Of a stretch of DNA of 9,306 nucleotides, positions 1 through 7,390 are shown piece by piece. Within the stretch, counting starts at the first letter, position 1. Each line of letters starts with the position of its first letter. The position numbers were made by a program, and so were the translations under genes. The stretch comes from an uncultured Acidobacteriota bacterium (GTDB lineage Bacteria; Acidobacteriota; Thermoanaerobaculia; UBA5066). Location of the stretch: the NCBI GenBank assembly GCA_937902605.1, contig CALFNC010000070.1, forward strand, positions 1 through 9,306, written 5' to 3'. Below the pieces are notes generated by a model, which was not told the origin of the DNA, made no database searches, and saw only the letters and a program-made list of their open reading frames with translations.

Positions 1-722
1 TCCCGGCGATGGCCTGTTTCATCCAGCACAAGCTCGGGGCGAAGAAGGCGGCGGCCTGGGACCACAACGCCGGCTGCTCCGGCTGGTTGTACGGCCTCCA
101 CCTCGCGGATGGCCTCATCCAGTCGGGGAAGGCGCACAACGTCCTGCTGATCGGCGCCGAGTTCCTGACGCGTTTAGCCGATTACACGGACCGAACGACC
201 TGCGTCCTGTTCGGCGACGGTGCCGGCGCGACGCTCCTTAGGGCGACGAAGTCGGACCACGGCGTCCTGGCCACGACGATCCGGTCCGACGGCGCAGGCT
301 CATCGTTCATCTGCATGCCAGGCGGCGGCTCGCTCCACCCGCCGAACCGCGCTGAGACGCTCTCGGAGCGGCTTTCGTTCATCAAGATGATGGGTGGCGA
401 GACGTTCAAGGTGGCCGTCCGGTCCATGACCGACGTATGCAAGCAGGTCCTCGATGAGAGCGGCTTTTCGACGGCCGACGTCACCTGGCTGCTGCCCCAC
501 CAGGCCAACGACCGGATCATCACGGCGGTCGGAGACCGGCTCGGTATCCCGCCCGAGCGCTGCATCGTCAACATCGAGCGGTACGGGAACACGAGCTCCG
601 CGTCGATCCCGATCGCGCTGGACGAGTACGTCCGCGAGGGGAAGATCAAGAAGGGCGACCTGATCCTCTTCACCGCGTTCGGTGCCGGGCTGACCTGGGG
701 CGCCGGCCTGGTCCGGTGGTAA
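1..722 (+). CDS. fabH: 3-oxoacyl-ACP synthase III (KAS III), 5' end missing
   Basis: FabH condenses an acyl-CoA primer with malonyl-ACP and so starts type II fatty-acid synthesis in the cytoplasm. The frame is open from position 3 and the true start lies left of the window. About 239 codons are visible, so roughly 85-90 residues are missing from a usual 320-330. Numbering from the Met at position 9, the nucleophile Cys23 sits in NAGCSGWLYGL, the catalytic His164 in LLPHQAND and Asn194 in RYGNTSSAS. The C-terminus AFGAGLTWGAGLVRW is typical of the family. The residue after CSG is Trp, where Phe is more usual. fabD follows 6 nt after the TAA stop, which places this gene at the head of the visible fab operon; plsX and rpmF are often found upstream in other genomes. 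Identity is certain to family level. Confidence 0.97.
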   Translation, partial: PAMACFIQHKLGAKKAAAWDHNAGCSGWLYGLHLADGLIQSGKAHNVLLIGAEFLTRLADYTDRTTCVLFGDGAGATLLRATKSDHGVLATTIRSDGAGSSFICMPGGGSLHPPNRAETLSERLSFIKMMGGETFKVAVRSMTDVCKQVLDESGFSTADVTWLLPHQANDRIITAVGDRLGIPPERCIVNIERYGNTSSASIPIALDEYVREGKIKKGDLILFTAFGAGLTWGAGLVRW

Positions 723-728
723 GAAACG

Positions 729-1679
729 ATGTCCACGTTCGCTTTCCTCTTCCCCGGGCAAGGCTCGCAGGTTCCCGGCATGGGAAAAGACCTCGCGGAG
801 CGTTTCCCCGAGGCGCGGCGCGTTTACGAACGGGCCGACGCCGCCCTTCAGCCCTTCCACCTCTCCATCCAGAAGGTCTCCTTCAACGGCGAGGAGGACG
901 AGCTACGCCAGACGGCCGTGACCCAACCGGCGATCCTCGTCCATTCGATCGCCGTGTTCGAGGTGCTCAGGGTCCGGGGTTTCCAGCCGGCCATCGCTGC
1001 GGGGCACTCCCTCGGCGAGTACTCGGCCCTCGTGGCGGCGGGCGCGCTCACTCTCGAGGAGGCGGTCGTTCTCGTTCGGCGGCGCGGCCTCTTCATGCAG
1101 GAGGCGGTGCCGGTCGGTGAGGGGGGAATGGCGGCCGTCATCGGGATGGCCGGCGCCGAGGTGGCGGAGGTGGCGCGCCTCGCTGCGGAGGAGGTGGGCG
1201 GAGTCTGCTCCGCCGCGAACTTCAACTCCCCCGAGCAGACGGTGATCGCCGGCGATGGCGGGTCGATCGCGAGGGCGGCCGAGCTGCTGAAGGCGCGCGG
1301 CGCCAAACGCGTCCTTCCGCTTTCGGTCTCCGCGCCGTTCCACTGCGCCCTGATGAAGCCGGCCGAGGAGAAGCTCGTCCCCTTCCTGGACGCCACGCCG
1401 TTCCGGCCGCTGGCGTTTCCGGTCGTCACGAACGTCGACGTCGTAGCGAATTCCGACCCGGGGGTCGCTCGCGAGTCGCTCAGGCGGCAGATCTGCTCGC
1501 CCGTCCGGTGGGTCGAGACGGTCGAGAAGCTCGCGACGTGCTCGTCTGGAGGCGTCGAGGTCGGGCCGGGGAGCGTCCTGGCCGGTCTCGCCAAGCGGAT
1601 CGCGAAGGAGTGGCCGGTGAAAGGGACCTCCGACGCGCCGGGTCTCGAGAAGCTCCTCGGGGAGCTCGCGGCCGGCTGA
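729..1679 (+). CDS. fabD: malonyl-CoA:ACP transacylase
   Basis: FabD moves the malonyl group from CoA to the phosphopantetheine arm of ACP and so supplies the extender for FabH and FabF. The protein is 316 residues, normal for the family. The N-terminal FPGQGSQ motif (residues 8-14) supplies the oxyanion-hole Gln11. The nucleophilic Ser94 lies in GHSLGEYSAL, Arg119, which binds the malonyl carboxylate, lies in RRRGLFMQ, and the catalytic His205 lies in SAPFHC. NFNSPEQTVIAG and the C-terminal EVGPGSVLAGL are also typical. The ATG at 729 gives the expected N-terminus directly before the GQGSQ strand. The Shine-Dalgarno sequence before it is poor, and with fabH ending 6 nt upstream, translational coupling is likely. 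Confidence 0.98.
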   Translation: MSTFAFLFPGQGSQVPGMGKDLAERFPEARRVYERADAALQPFHLSIQKVSFNGEEDELRQTAVTQPAILVHSIAVFEVLRVRGFQPAIAAGHSLGEYSALVAAGALTLEEAVVLVRRRGLFMQEAVPVGEGGMAAVIGMAGAEVAEVARLAAEEVGGVCSAANFNSPEQTVIAGDGGSIARAAELLKARGAKRVLPLSVSAPFHCALMKPAEEKLVPFLDATPFRPLAFPVVTNVDVVANSDPGVARESLRRQICSPVRWVETVEKLATCSSGGVEVGPGSVLAGLAKRIAKEWPVKGTSDAPGLEKLLGELAAG

Positions 1680-1684
1680 GGGCG

Positions 1685-1717
1685 CTCTCTCGTCGAGAAC
1701 TGACAATCAAAGAGAGG
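1685..1717 (+). promoter_or_regulatory. possible hairpin over the fabG ribosome binding site
   Basis: In the 43-nt fabD-fabG gap, CTCTCT (1685-1690) is perfectly complementary to AGAGAG (1711-1716), which overlaps the fabG Shine-Dalgarno GAGG (1714-1717). A competing short hairpin, TCTC-gtc-GAGA (1688-1698), uses the same upstream bases and would free the site. The stems are short (6 and 4 bp), so a role in translational control is only a suggestion. Confidence 0.3.
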
Positions 1718-1722
1718 ACGAG

Positions 1723-2481
1723 ATGGCGATGAACGTGTCTCTGGCAGGGAAGACGGCGCTCGTGACGGGCGGGGCGCAAGGAATCGGCGCGGCGATCGCG
1801 AAGGGGCTCGCGGCGGCGGGCGCGCACGTGGCGGTGGCGGCGCGAAACGTCGGGAAGGCTGAAACGATCGTCCAGGAGATTGCCGCGGCCGGCGGGTCGG
1901 CCGAGAGCATCTCCTTGGACGTCTCCGATCCAACCTCCGTCTCGGCAGCCTTCAAGGGGCTCGTGGAGCGGCACGGGAAGGTCGACGTGGTCGTCAACAA
2001 CGCGGGGATCACCGAGGACGGGCTGATCCTGAGGATGTCCAAAGAGGCTTGGGACAACGTCGTCGCCACCGACCTGACCGGGGTCTTCCTCGTCTCGCAG
2101 GAGGCGGTGAAGACGATGATGCGCAAGAAGGTTGCGGGCCGGATCGTGAACATCACGTCGGTGGTGGGCCTGACGGGGAACGCGGGACAGACGAACTACT
2201 CGGCCGCCAAGGCGGGCGTCCTTGGCTTCACCATGGCCCTCGCCAGGGAGGTGGGGAGCCGGGGGATTACCGTCAACGCGGTCGCGCCCGGCTACATCGA
2301 GACGGCCATGACCGGCCGGCTCACGCCCGAGCAGCGGTCTTCGCTTTCGGATCAGATCGTTCTGGGCCGGCTCGGGACCCCGGACGACGTCGCGGGGGCG
2401 GTCCTCTTCCTGGCGTCGGACGCGGCCTCGTACATGACCGGCACATGCCTCAATGTGAGCGGAGGGCTGTTCATCGGCTAG
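1723..2481 (+). CDS. fabG: 3-oxoacyl-ACP reductase (SDR family)
   Basis: FabG reduces beta-ketoacyl-ACP to 3-hydroxyacyl-ACP with NADPH, the first reduction of each elongation cycle. It is a 252-residue short-chain dehydrogenase; family members are about 245-250. The Rossmann motif TGGAQGIG is at 15-22, NNAGIT at 92-97, Ser146 lies in ITSVVG, and Tyr159 and Lys163 form the YSAAK motif. The PG motif with YIETAMT at 191-197 and the end NVSGGLFIG are characteristic of FabG rather than other SDRs. The usual tetrad Asn (TNL in E. coli) is Asp117 here (TDLTGVF). GAGG at 1714-1717 lies 5 nt before the ATG at 1723; an ATG at 1729 is a possible alternative. Its position between fabD and acpP supports a fatty-acid role over a secondary SDR function. 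Confidence 0.96.
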   Translation: MAMNVSLAGKTALVTGGAQGIGAAIAKGLAAAGAHVAVAARNVGKAETIVQEIAAAGGSAESISLDVSDPTSVSAAFKGLVERHGKVDVVVNNAGITEDGLILRMSKEAWDNVVATDLTGVFLVSQEAVKTMMRKKVAGRIVNITSVVGLTGNAGQTNYSAAKAGVLGFTMALAREVGSRGITVNAVAPGYIETAMTGRLTPEQRSSLSDQIVLGRLGTPDDVAGAVLFLASDAASYMTGTCLNVSGGLFIG

Positions 2482-2506
2482 TTAGGCTAGGATCGGGGGG
2501 CCGCTC

Positions 2507-2535
2507 TTGAAATGGGGGCGGGTCCAATGGAGAAT
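2507..2535 (+). promoter_or_regulatory. candidate sigma-70-type promoter for acpP
   Basis: TTGAAA (2507-2512, 5 of 6 to the -35 consensus) and GAGAAT (2530-2535, 4 of 6 to the -10 consensus) are separated by exactly 17 nt in the 91-nt gap before acpP. Transcription would start near 2542. acpP often needs more transcript than its neighbours, which makes an internal promoter plausible. The -10 match is imperfect, so this is inference from spacing and partial consensus. Confidence 0.35.
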
Positions 2536-2538
2536 GCG

Positions 2539-2553
2539 TCCGGTTTTTCCGGA
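2539..2553 (+). repeat. small hairpin TCCGG-TTTTT-CCGGA before acpP
   Basis: This is a perfect 5-bp stem with a five-T loop, ending 6 nt before the acpP Shine-Dalgarno. It would fall at the 5' end of a transcript from the candidate promoter. The T run is in the loop and not after the stem, so it is not an intrinsic terminator. It may stabilise the transcript or be chance. Confidence 0.3.
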
Positions 2554-2572
2554 ACAGACGGAGGGAATTCGA

Positions 2573-2818
2573 ATGTCGAGTTCGGTGGAAGAAAAGGTCA
2601 AGAGCATCATCGTAGAGCAGCTCGGTGTCCAGGCCGAGGAAGTCAAGGCGGACGCGTCGTTCGTCGACGACCTTGGAGCGGACTCGCTCGACACGGTGGA
2701 ACTCGTCATGGCCTTCGAGGAGGCGTTCGGCATCGAAATCCCCGACGAGGACGCCGAGAAGATCCAGAAGGTCAAGGACGCGGTCGCCTACATCGAGTCG
2801 CACGCCAAGCCGGCCTGA
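2573..2818 (+). CDS. acpP: acyl carrier protein
   Basis: AcpP carries the growing acyl chain as a thioester on a 4'-phosphopantetheine arm and is the shared substrate of FabD, FabF, FabG and FabH. The 81-residue acidic protein is of typical length. Ser38 in [10 protein letters not shown] is the attachment site, followed by the acidic recognition helix [21 protein letters not shown]. The start at 2573 is preferred to an in-frame ATG at 2507 because GGAGGG (2560-2565) lies 7 nt upstream of it and because translation from it gives the standard ACP N-terminus ([17 protein letters not shown]). fabF begins 10 nt after the stop. The gene probably has its own promoter in addition to read-through from fabG. 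Confidence 0.98.
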   Translation: MSSSVEEKVKSIIVEQLGVQAEEVKADASFVDDLGADSLDTVELVMAFEEAFGIEIPDEDAEKIQKVKDAVAYIESHAKPA

Positions 2819-2828
2819 CCAAAATTCC

Positions 2829-4097
2829 GTGAGCAGCGAGGAGCCTCCCCGCGACGGCCGGGGCCGAAGACGCGTCGTCGTCACGGGAATCGGGCTCCTC
2901 ACGCCTCTCGGCCTGACCCGGGAGGCGAACTGGGAGGCGCTGCTGGCGGGACGTTCCGGGATCGGTCCGATCACCCGGTTCGACGCCTCCGCCTACCCGT
3001 GCCGGATCGCCGGCGAGGTGAAGGGGTTCGACCCGGCGGCGTTTTTCGACCACAAAGAGATCAAGAAGTTCGACACCTTTATCCACTATGCCGTCGCGGC
3101 GGCGAAGGAGGCGGTGGCGGACTCTGGTCTTACGGTCACCGAGGAGAACGCCGAACAGGTCGGCGTGTGCGTCGGCTCGGGCATCGGCGGGCTGCCGCTC
3201 ATCGAGGCGACCCACAAGATGCTCCTGGAGAAGGGTCCCCGCCGGATCAGCCCCTTTTTCATCCCGGGGCTGATTGCCAACATGTCGTCGGGGCTGATCT
3301 CGATCCTCACGGGCGCCAAGGGGCCGAATACCGCGACGGTGTCCGCTTGTGCTACATCGGCCCACGCCATCGGTGACGCCACGAACCTGATCCGGTACGG
3401 CGACGCGGACGTGATGATCGCGGGTGGGACCGAGTCGGTCGTGACGCCCCTGGCCATCGGCGGCTTCGCGGCCATGCGCGCCCTGTCGACCCGGAACGAC
3501 GACCCGGCGACCGCTTCCCGGCCATGGGACCGCGACCGGGACGGGTTCGTCCTGGGCGAGGGGGCAGGAGTCGTCGTCCTCGAGGAGATGGGACAGGCGA
3601 TGAAGCGGGGTGCCCCGATTTACGCCGAGGTGATCGGCTACGGCCTCTCGGGCGACGCCCACCACATCTCCGCTCCCTCGGACGACGGCGACGGCCCGTT
3701 CCGGGTGATGCGGAACGCGCTGCGTGACGCGGGGGTCGACCCAGGCGAAGTCGGGTATGTCAACGCCCACGGGACCTCCACGCCGCACGGCGACCGGATC
3801 GAGACGATCGCCCTGAAGCGACTGCTCGGCGCGGCGGCTTACCAGGTGCCGGTCTCGTCCACCAAGTCGATGACCGGTCACCTCCTCGGGGCCGCGGGCG
3901 GGACGGAGGCCGGCATCCTGGCGCTCGCGATCCGCCGCGGCGTCATCCCGCCGACGATCAACTACCAGACGCCGGACCCGGAGTGCGACCTCGACTACAC
4001 GCCGAATGTCGCCAGGCAGGTCGACTTGAAGATCGGCCTCTCGAACTCTTTCGGGTTCGGCGGGACGAACGCCTGCCTCGTGATGCGGCGCGTGTGA
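2829..4097 (+). CDS. fabF: 3-oxoacyl-ACP synthase II (KAS II)
   Basis: FabF extends acyl-ACP by two carbons through decarboxylative condensation with malonyl-ACP. Starting at GTG 2829 the protein has 422 residues, close to the usual 410-415 with a short extra N-terminus before [15 protein letters not shown]. The nucleophile Cys174 is in [12 protein letters not shown], the decarboxylation His residues are His314 (NAHGTSTP) and His351 ([11 protein letters not shown]), and Lys346 is in STKSMTGH. The gating loop [10 protein letters not shown] (406-415) is intact. The GTG is the only credible start in frame between the acpP stop region and the conserved core. No Shine-Dalgarno is visible, so translation may depend on coupling to acpP, which ends 10 nt before. 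FabF fits better than FabB given the acpP-fabF arrangement. Confidence 0.96.
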   Translation: MSSEEPPRDGRGRRRVVVTGIGLLTPLGLTREANWEALLAGRSGIGPITRFDASAYPCRIAGEVKGFDPAAFFDHKEIKKFDTFIHYAVAAAKEAVADSGLTVTEENAEQVGVCVGSGIGGLPLIEATHKMLLEKGPRRISPFFIPGLIANMSSGLISILTGAKGPNTATVSACATSAHAIGDATNLIRYGDADVMIAGGTESVVTPLAIGGFAAMRALSTRNDDPATASRPWDRDRDGFVLGEGAGVVVLEEMGQAMKRGAPIYAEVIGYGLSGDAHHISAPSDDGDGPFRVMRNALRDAGVDPGEVGYVNAHGTSTPHGDRIETIALKRLLGAAAYQVPVSSTKSMTGHLLGAAGGTEAGILALAIRRGVIPPTINYQTPDPECDLDYTPNVARQVDLKIGLSNSFGFGGTNACLVMRRV

Positions 4098-5665
4098 CGC
4101 GCCGGCTCCTCACCTTCCTCATCGCGGCCCACGTCATCCTCGGTCTCTATCGGGTCGTCGTGTTCGACCTCGACCTGACCCGCATTCCCTCCCGTCTCGG
4201 CGAAGCCGGACTGGAGCGCGCGGGGACCTCCGCGGTCTGGCTCGTCCTCCTCCTCCTGGCGTCGGCCCTGTGGGCTTCGCTCGACCGTGAGGACCCCGGG
4301 CCGGCCTCGTCTCGAGTCGCGGCCTGGGGCCTGGCGCATCTCTCGCTTCTCGGGCTCGTCCCGTACATCGAGGGGCTCGCCGGGATGCGCCTCTGGAGAC
4401 CGGCGGGGTACGGAATGATCGTCCTCTCGGCCGCTGCCGCGGCTGTCGCGCTGCTGCTCCGGATGCGGAAGAAGGGCGGGAATGAGGCTTCCGGCCCGGC
4501 GCTCGGACCGGCCAAAGCAGGCGTCTCGGTCTGGGATGCGGCCACCGTCCTCGTCTTGGCGGGGCTCTTGGTACCGACCGTCTTCCCATACGTCCACTTC
4601 GACGCGAAACAGATCTGGGCTTGCCGGGCGTTCGCGTTCCGAGATACCGGGAGCCTGATCGGCGTGGGGCACTGCTCCCAGCCGGGCTATCCCCCGCTCT
4701 TCTCCCTCCTTCTCTGGAGCGGCCTCGACGACCCCCTCTTCGAGGGCCGGCTGGCCTCGTGGCTCGTCATCACCCTCTTCCTCGTCTTTCTGCGTGGCCG
4801 GCTCATGGGACTGCTCGGCCGCAATGCCGCTCCGGCAGCCGCGTTCGTCGCCGCGACCGGGCACGTTGCGGTCGGGGCGGGGATGTTCTACGCGAATGCC
4901 TCCCTGATGGCCTTTCTTTGCACCGGCCTCTTCTTGACGCTGGGTCTCCCGATGGATGACCCCCGGACGAAAGACGGCGGGCGACTTCGTCTCGTCGCTG
5001 GACCCCTTTGCCTCGCCGCAGCCGTCCTCGTGAGGCCGGACGGGCTCGTCTACGTGGCGGTGGTGGGAGCGGCGGTTCTTTGGGAGCGCTTAAGAGGCGG
5101 CCTGCGTCTCCCGCTCTGGCCCTTCGCGGCTCCTCTAATCGCGGGGCTTTCGTGGCTCGCTCGCCCGGCGATTCTTCGTTTCGGGACGAGCCCCTTCATC
5201 ACTCCGACGGGAGAGTGGAGGACGGCGGGACGGACGGCTTCGGGCGCGGTCGCGGCCATTGCGAGGGTCTTCCTCGGCTCGTGGCAGGGTCAATGGTTCG
5301 GGCACTGGGGCCTCGGGGTGGCGGTCCCTCTCCTGGCGGGGATCATTGCCTGGAGGACATTCCGGGTACGAAACGTCGATGGTAGGAGAGCCGGCAGCCC
5401 CGGCACAGACTTCTATCTCCACGTCTCCGTGCTCTCTCTGGCGGCCGTTTTCGGGATCTACCTCCTCGTACCCTTCGTCGGGGACCCCGTGACCGCGGTC
5501 CAGCCGTTCGAGGAGACGGAGTTCCTTGCTTGCTACCGGAACTTCATCCGAGTCGGCATGGGACGGATGACGATCCACCTCTTGCCGTTCTGGATTCTTT
5601 TCGCGGCCTCGGCATTCCGGGACTTCTCGTCCATCCGGCCCGCGGGTCACCCGGCTGAAGGCTGA
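4094..5665 (+). CDS. polytopic membrane protein, probable GT-C-type glycosyltransferase
   Basis: I do not recognise a specific gene. The 523-residue product is very hydrophobic, with roughly 12-14 likely membrane segments (for example 5-25, 45-62, 104-123, 148-166, 221-240, 297-315, 341-358, 406-421, 442-462, 494-508). The loop after about residue 166 reads [13 protein letters not shown] and is followed by [12 protein letters not shown] (197-208). This resembles the acidic-aromatic first-loop signature and 'YPPL' region of GT39/PMT-like lipid-linked-sugar transferases. A catalytic role for Asp170 is inference. The GTG at 4094 overlaps the fabF TGA (GTGA) and gives a natural Arg-rich N-terminus before the first membrane segment, so expression is probably coupled to fabF. 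The substrate is unknown; a flippase or polymerase of surface glycans is the main alternative. Confidence 0.7.
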   Translation: MTRRLLTFLIAAHVILGLYRVVVFDLDLTRIPSRLGEAGLERAGTSAVWLVLLLLASALWASLDREDPGPASSRVAAWGLAHLSLLGLVPYIEGLAGMRLWRPAGYGMIVLSAAAAAVALLLRMRKKGGNEASGPALGPAKAGVSVWDAATVLVLAGLLVPTVFPYVHFDAKQIWACRAFAFRDTGSLIGVGHCSQPGYPPLFSLLLWSGLDDPLFEGRLASWLVITLFLVFLRGRLMGLLGRNAAPAAAFVAATGHVAVGAGMFYANASLMAFLCTGLFLTLGLPMDDPRTKDGGRLRLVAGPLCLAAAVLVRPDGLVYVAVVGAAVLWERLRGGLRLPLWPFAAPLIAGLSWLARPAILRFGTSPFITPTGEWRTAGRTASGAVAAIARVFLGSWQGQWFGHWGLGVAVPLLAGIIAWRTFRVRNVDGRRAGSPGTDFYLHVSVLSLAAVFGIYLLVPFVGDPVTAVQPFEETEFLACYRNFIRVGMGRMTIHLLPFWILFAASAFRDFSSIRPAGHPAEG

Positions 5666-5673
5666 TCCTCAGC
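5661..5673. repeat. hairpin GCTGA-tcc-TCAGC between convergent stop codons
   Basis: A perfect 5-bp inverted repeat spans the 3-nt gap between the convergent genes. One arm carries the TGA of the + strand gene (5663-5665) and the other the TGA of the - strand gene (5669-5671). GCTG (5654-5657) and CAGC (5679-5682) could add an outer stem. No T tract follows on either strand, so termination here would have to be weak or Rho-dependent. Confidence 0.3.
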
Positions 5674-7363
5674 GGCTCCAGCGGATCTCCACATCGCGAT
5701 CGAGCCGAAATGAGAAATCGGGGCTCTGCTCGATCCCGCCGTCGTCACCGATGTGCTGCACGTAGAGGTCCGCCGGCCGATCCAGCGACGGGACCCAGAC
5801 GCCCCCTTTACGTGGAACGTCGTAGCGGATCCCGGGACCCCCGACGTCCTTGTCGGTGGTCAAGAACACGAGGGACCAGACGCCGGTAGCGGATGGGCCG
5901 AGCTCCCACTCGAGGAGCGAGCCCCGCTTCCGGAGCTGGACCTGAAAAGACCCGTCGCGCCGGATGAGGCTACAGACCTTCTGAGACAGCTCTTCGGGGA
6001 GACGTGGAGAGGATCGGATCGTCCTTCCGCGAACGTCCCACAGCCTCGCCCTCGGGGGAAACGGGTGCCGGCAGAGCGCGGCGGCATCTGTGACGAGGAA
6101 CGGCACTTCCAGCCCATCGCCATCCCGTTTCCGGAGGGTGTTGAGACCCGCAGCGAAGGGTGGGTGAATCGAGGTATCGCCGATGACGTAGTCGCTAGGT
6201 GAGGCGTTAGAGAAAAAGAGACGGTACAGGTCGTCGGTCCAGGCGGCGTCGGCGCGAAGGTGGTCTTCGTGGGCCTGGGACCAGCTGACGAGAAATACGG
6301 CAAGGCCGGCGGCCGTGGCCAGCGAGAGGACGGCCCTCCACCGTTCTCGGCGGGCCGAAGCCTCATCGAGACCCAGCGTGAGCCAGAGCGCGATGACGAT
6401 CCAGATGTGAACGACATGCCGCTCGGAGAGAACCTCCGAGACCAGAAGGACCGGACCGACTGCTGCTGCGGCCGTGGCTCCCGCGAGGAAAACCCTTCTC
6501 CGGTCTCGCGGGCCGAGGACTGCGGCCAGGATGACGATCGCCGCGACGACGCCGGCCCCGGCGGCGCCGGAACCGGGGAACAGAGCCTGCGGAAGCCCCC
6601 GAATGAAATCGGCGCCGTGCGAGACCAAAGCGCGGAGACCGAGTGCGTCGACGTCGTAGACGCGGACGCCATAGGGCGCCATCCACGAGCGATAGGCCAG
6701 ATACGCCGCTGCACACGTTACGGGCGGGAGGAGGAATCGAGCGCTCACCAGCACCGCAGCGATTGCGACGGGCAACAGGAACGGGACGAACACCTCCTTC
6801 TCCAGGGAGGCGGCGAGCCAGAGCGCCGAGCCCGCCGCAACGAGGCCGAACGACCGTCGCCAGAGGCCCCTCGTGATGACGCACGAGGCCGCCAGGAGAA
6901 GGACCGCCCCCTCGAGGAAGCAACGGGTCATCAGCTGCCAAGCCACCGTTCCGAAGACGGGTCCAAGGAGGAGGACGGCCGAGGCGGTCCTGGCTGACCC
7001 CGGCCGCACCCCCCAAAGGCGGAGAAGGCAAGCGAAGAGGACTCCTGCCGCCGCGACGAGGAAGAGCTGATAGACCCGGAACGAAACGGGAGACAGGCCC
7101 GCGACCCGGTAGCCGACGTCGAAGGAGATCAGGTAGAAGGGGTAAAAGCCGCGCCAGTTGAACGACTGCCAAGCGACCGGGTCGAAGAGGTACTTGAAAG
7201 GCGAGTATCGAATTGCGTGGCTTAGGATGATCGGGTCGTCGTAGCTCAGGGAAGAGGTCAAAGAACGGCCGTGAAGCGTGAAGACCAGGGCGGACGCCAT
7301 GAATGCGTCGAGTAGCCAGACCCGACCGGCCGGGTGGCGAGGAACTGGTAGACGGGTCGTCAC
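5669..7363 (-). CDS. GT-C-like membrane protein with soluble C-terminal domain
   Basis: I do not recognise a named gene. The product has 564 residues. Residues 1-360 contain about 10-12 hydrophobic segments. The first periplasmic loop begins SYDDPIIL (40-47), and the following stretch NWRGFYPFYLISFDVGYRVAGLSP (69-92, abbreviated here as the NW...YP...G-L-P region) resembles the first loop of PMT/TMTC-type glycosyltransferases. EKE at 188-190 matches their conserved Lys-Glu region. Asp42 and Asp43 are the likely catalytic or metal-binding pair (inference). Residues 366-564 are soluble, contain four Cys or fewer, and look rich in beta strands; I cannot assign them. The GTG start at 7363 is the first possible start after the in-frame TGA at 7391-7393. 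No Shine-Dalgarno precedes it; Met22 (7300) is an alternative. It lies 27 nt after the HD-GYP gene and is probably co-transcribed with it. Confidence 0.7.
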   Translation of the reverse strand: MTTRLPVPRHPAGRVWLLDAFMASALVFTLHGRSLTSSLSYDDPIILSHAIRYSPFKYLFDPVAWQSFNWRGFYPFYLISFDVGYRVAGLSPVSFRVYQLFLVAAAGVLFACLLRLWGVRPGSARTASAVLLLGPVFGTVAWQLMTRCFLEGAVLLLAASCVITRGLWRRSFGLVAAGSALWLAASLEKEVFVPFLLPVAIAAVLVSARFLLPPVTCAAAYLAYRSWMAPYGVRVYDVDALGLRALVSHGADFIRGLPQALFPGSGAAGAGVVAAIVILAAVLGPRDRRRVFLAGATAAAAVGPVLLVSEVLSERHVVHIWIVIALWLTLGLDEASARRERWRAVLSLATAAGLAVFLVSWSQAHEDHLRADAAWTDDLYRLFFSNASPSDYVIGDTSIHPPFAAGLNTLRKRDGDGLEVPFLVTDAAALCRHPFPPRARLWDVRGRTIRSSPRLPEELSQKVCSLIRRDGSFQVQLRKRGSLLEWELGPSATGVWSLVFLTTDKDVGGPGIRYDVPRKGGVWVPSLDRPADLYVQHIGDDGGIEQSPDFSFRLDRDVEIRWSR

Positions 7364-7390
7364 GGACGAGAGGATAAGTGAAGAAGGGCG

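Noticed and set aside
1700..1728. CTGACA before fabG as a possible -35 element.
   Set aside because: No -10-like sequence lies 16-18 nt downstream; that position is already within the fabG coding sequence.
2507..2572. An in-frame ATG that would extend AcpP by 22 residues.
   Set aside because: The extension is not part of known ACPs, and the ATG at 2573 has an excellent ribosome binding site.
3995..4864. A long - strand open frame opposite the end of fabF and the membrane protein gene.
   Set aside because: It is antisense to two well-supported genes, is very rich in Arg, Glu and Gly, and has no domain. It is typical of a shadow frame in GC-rich DNA.
6260..6997. A 245-codon + strand open frame opposite the second membrane protein gene.
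   Set aside because: The charged low-complexity composition (Arg, Glu, Asp, Gly) and its position antisense to a coherent hydrophobic protein mark it as a shadow frame.
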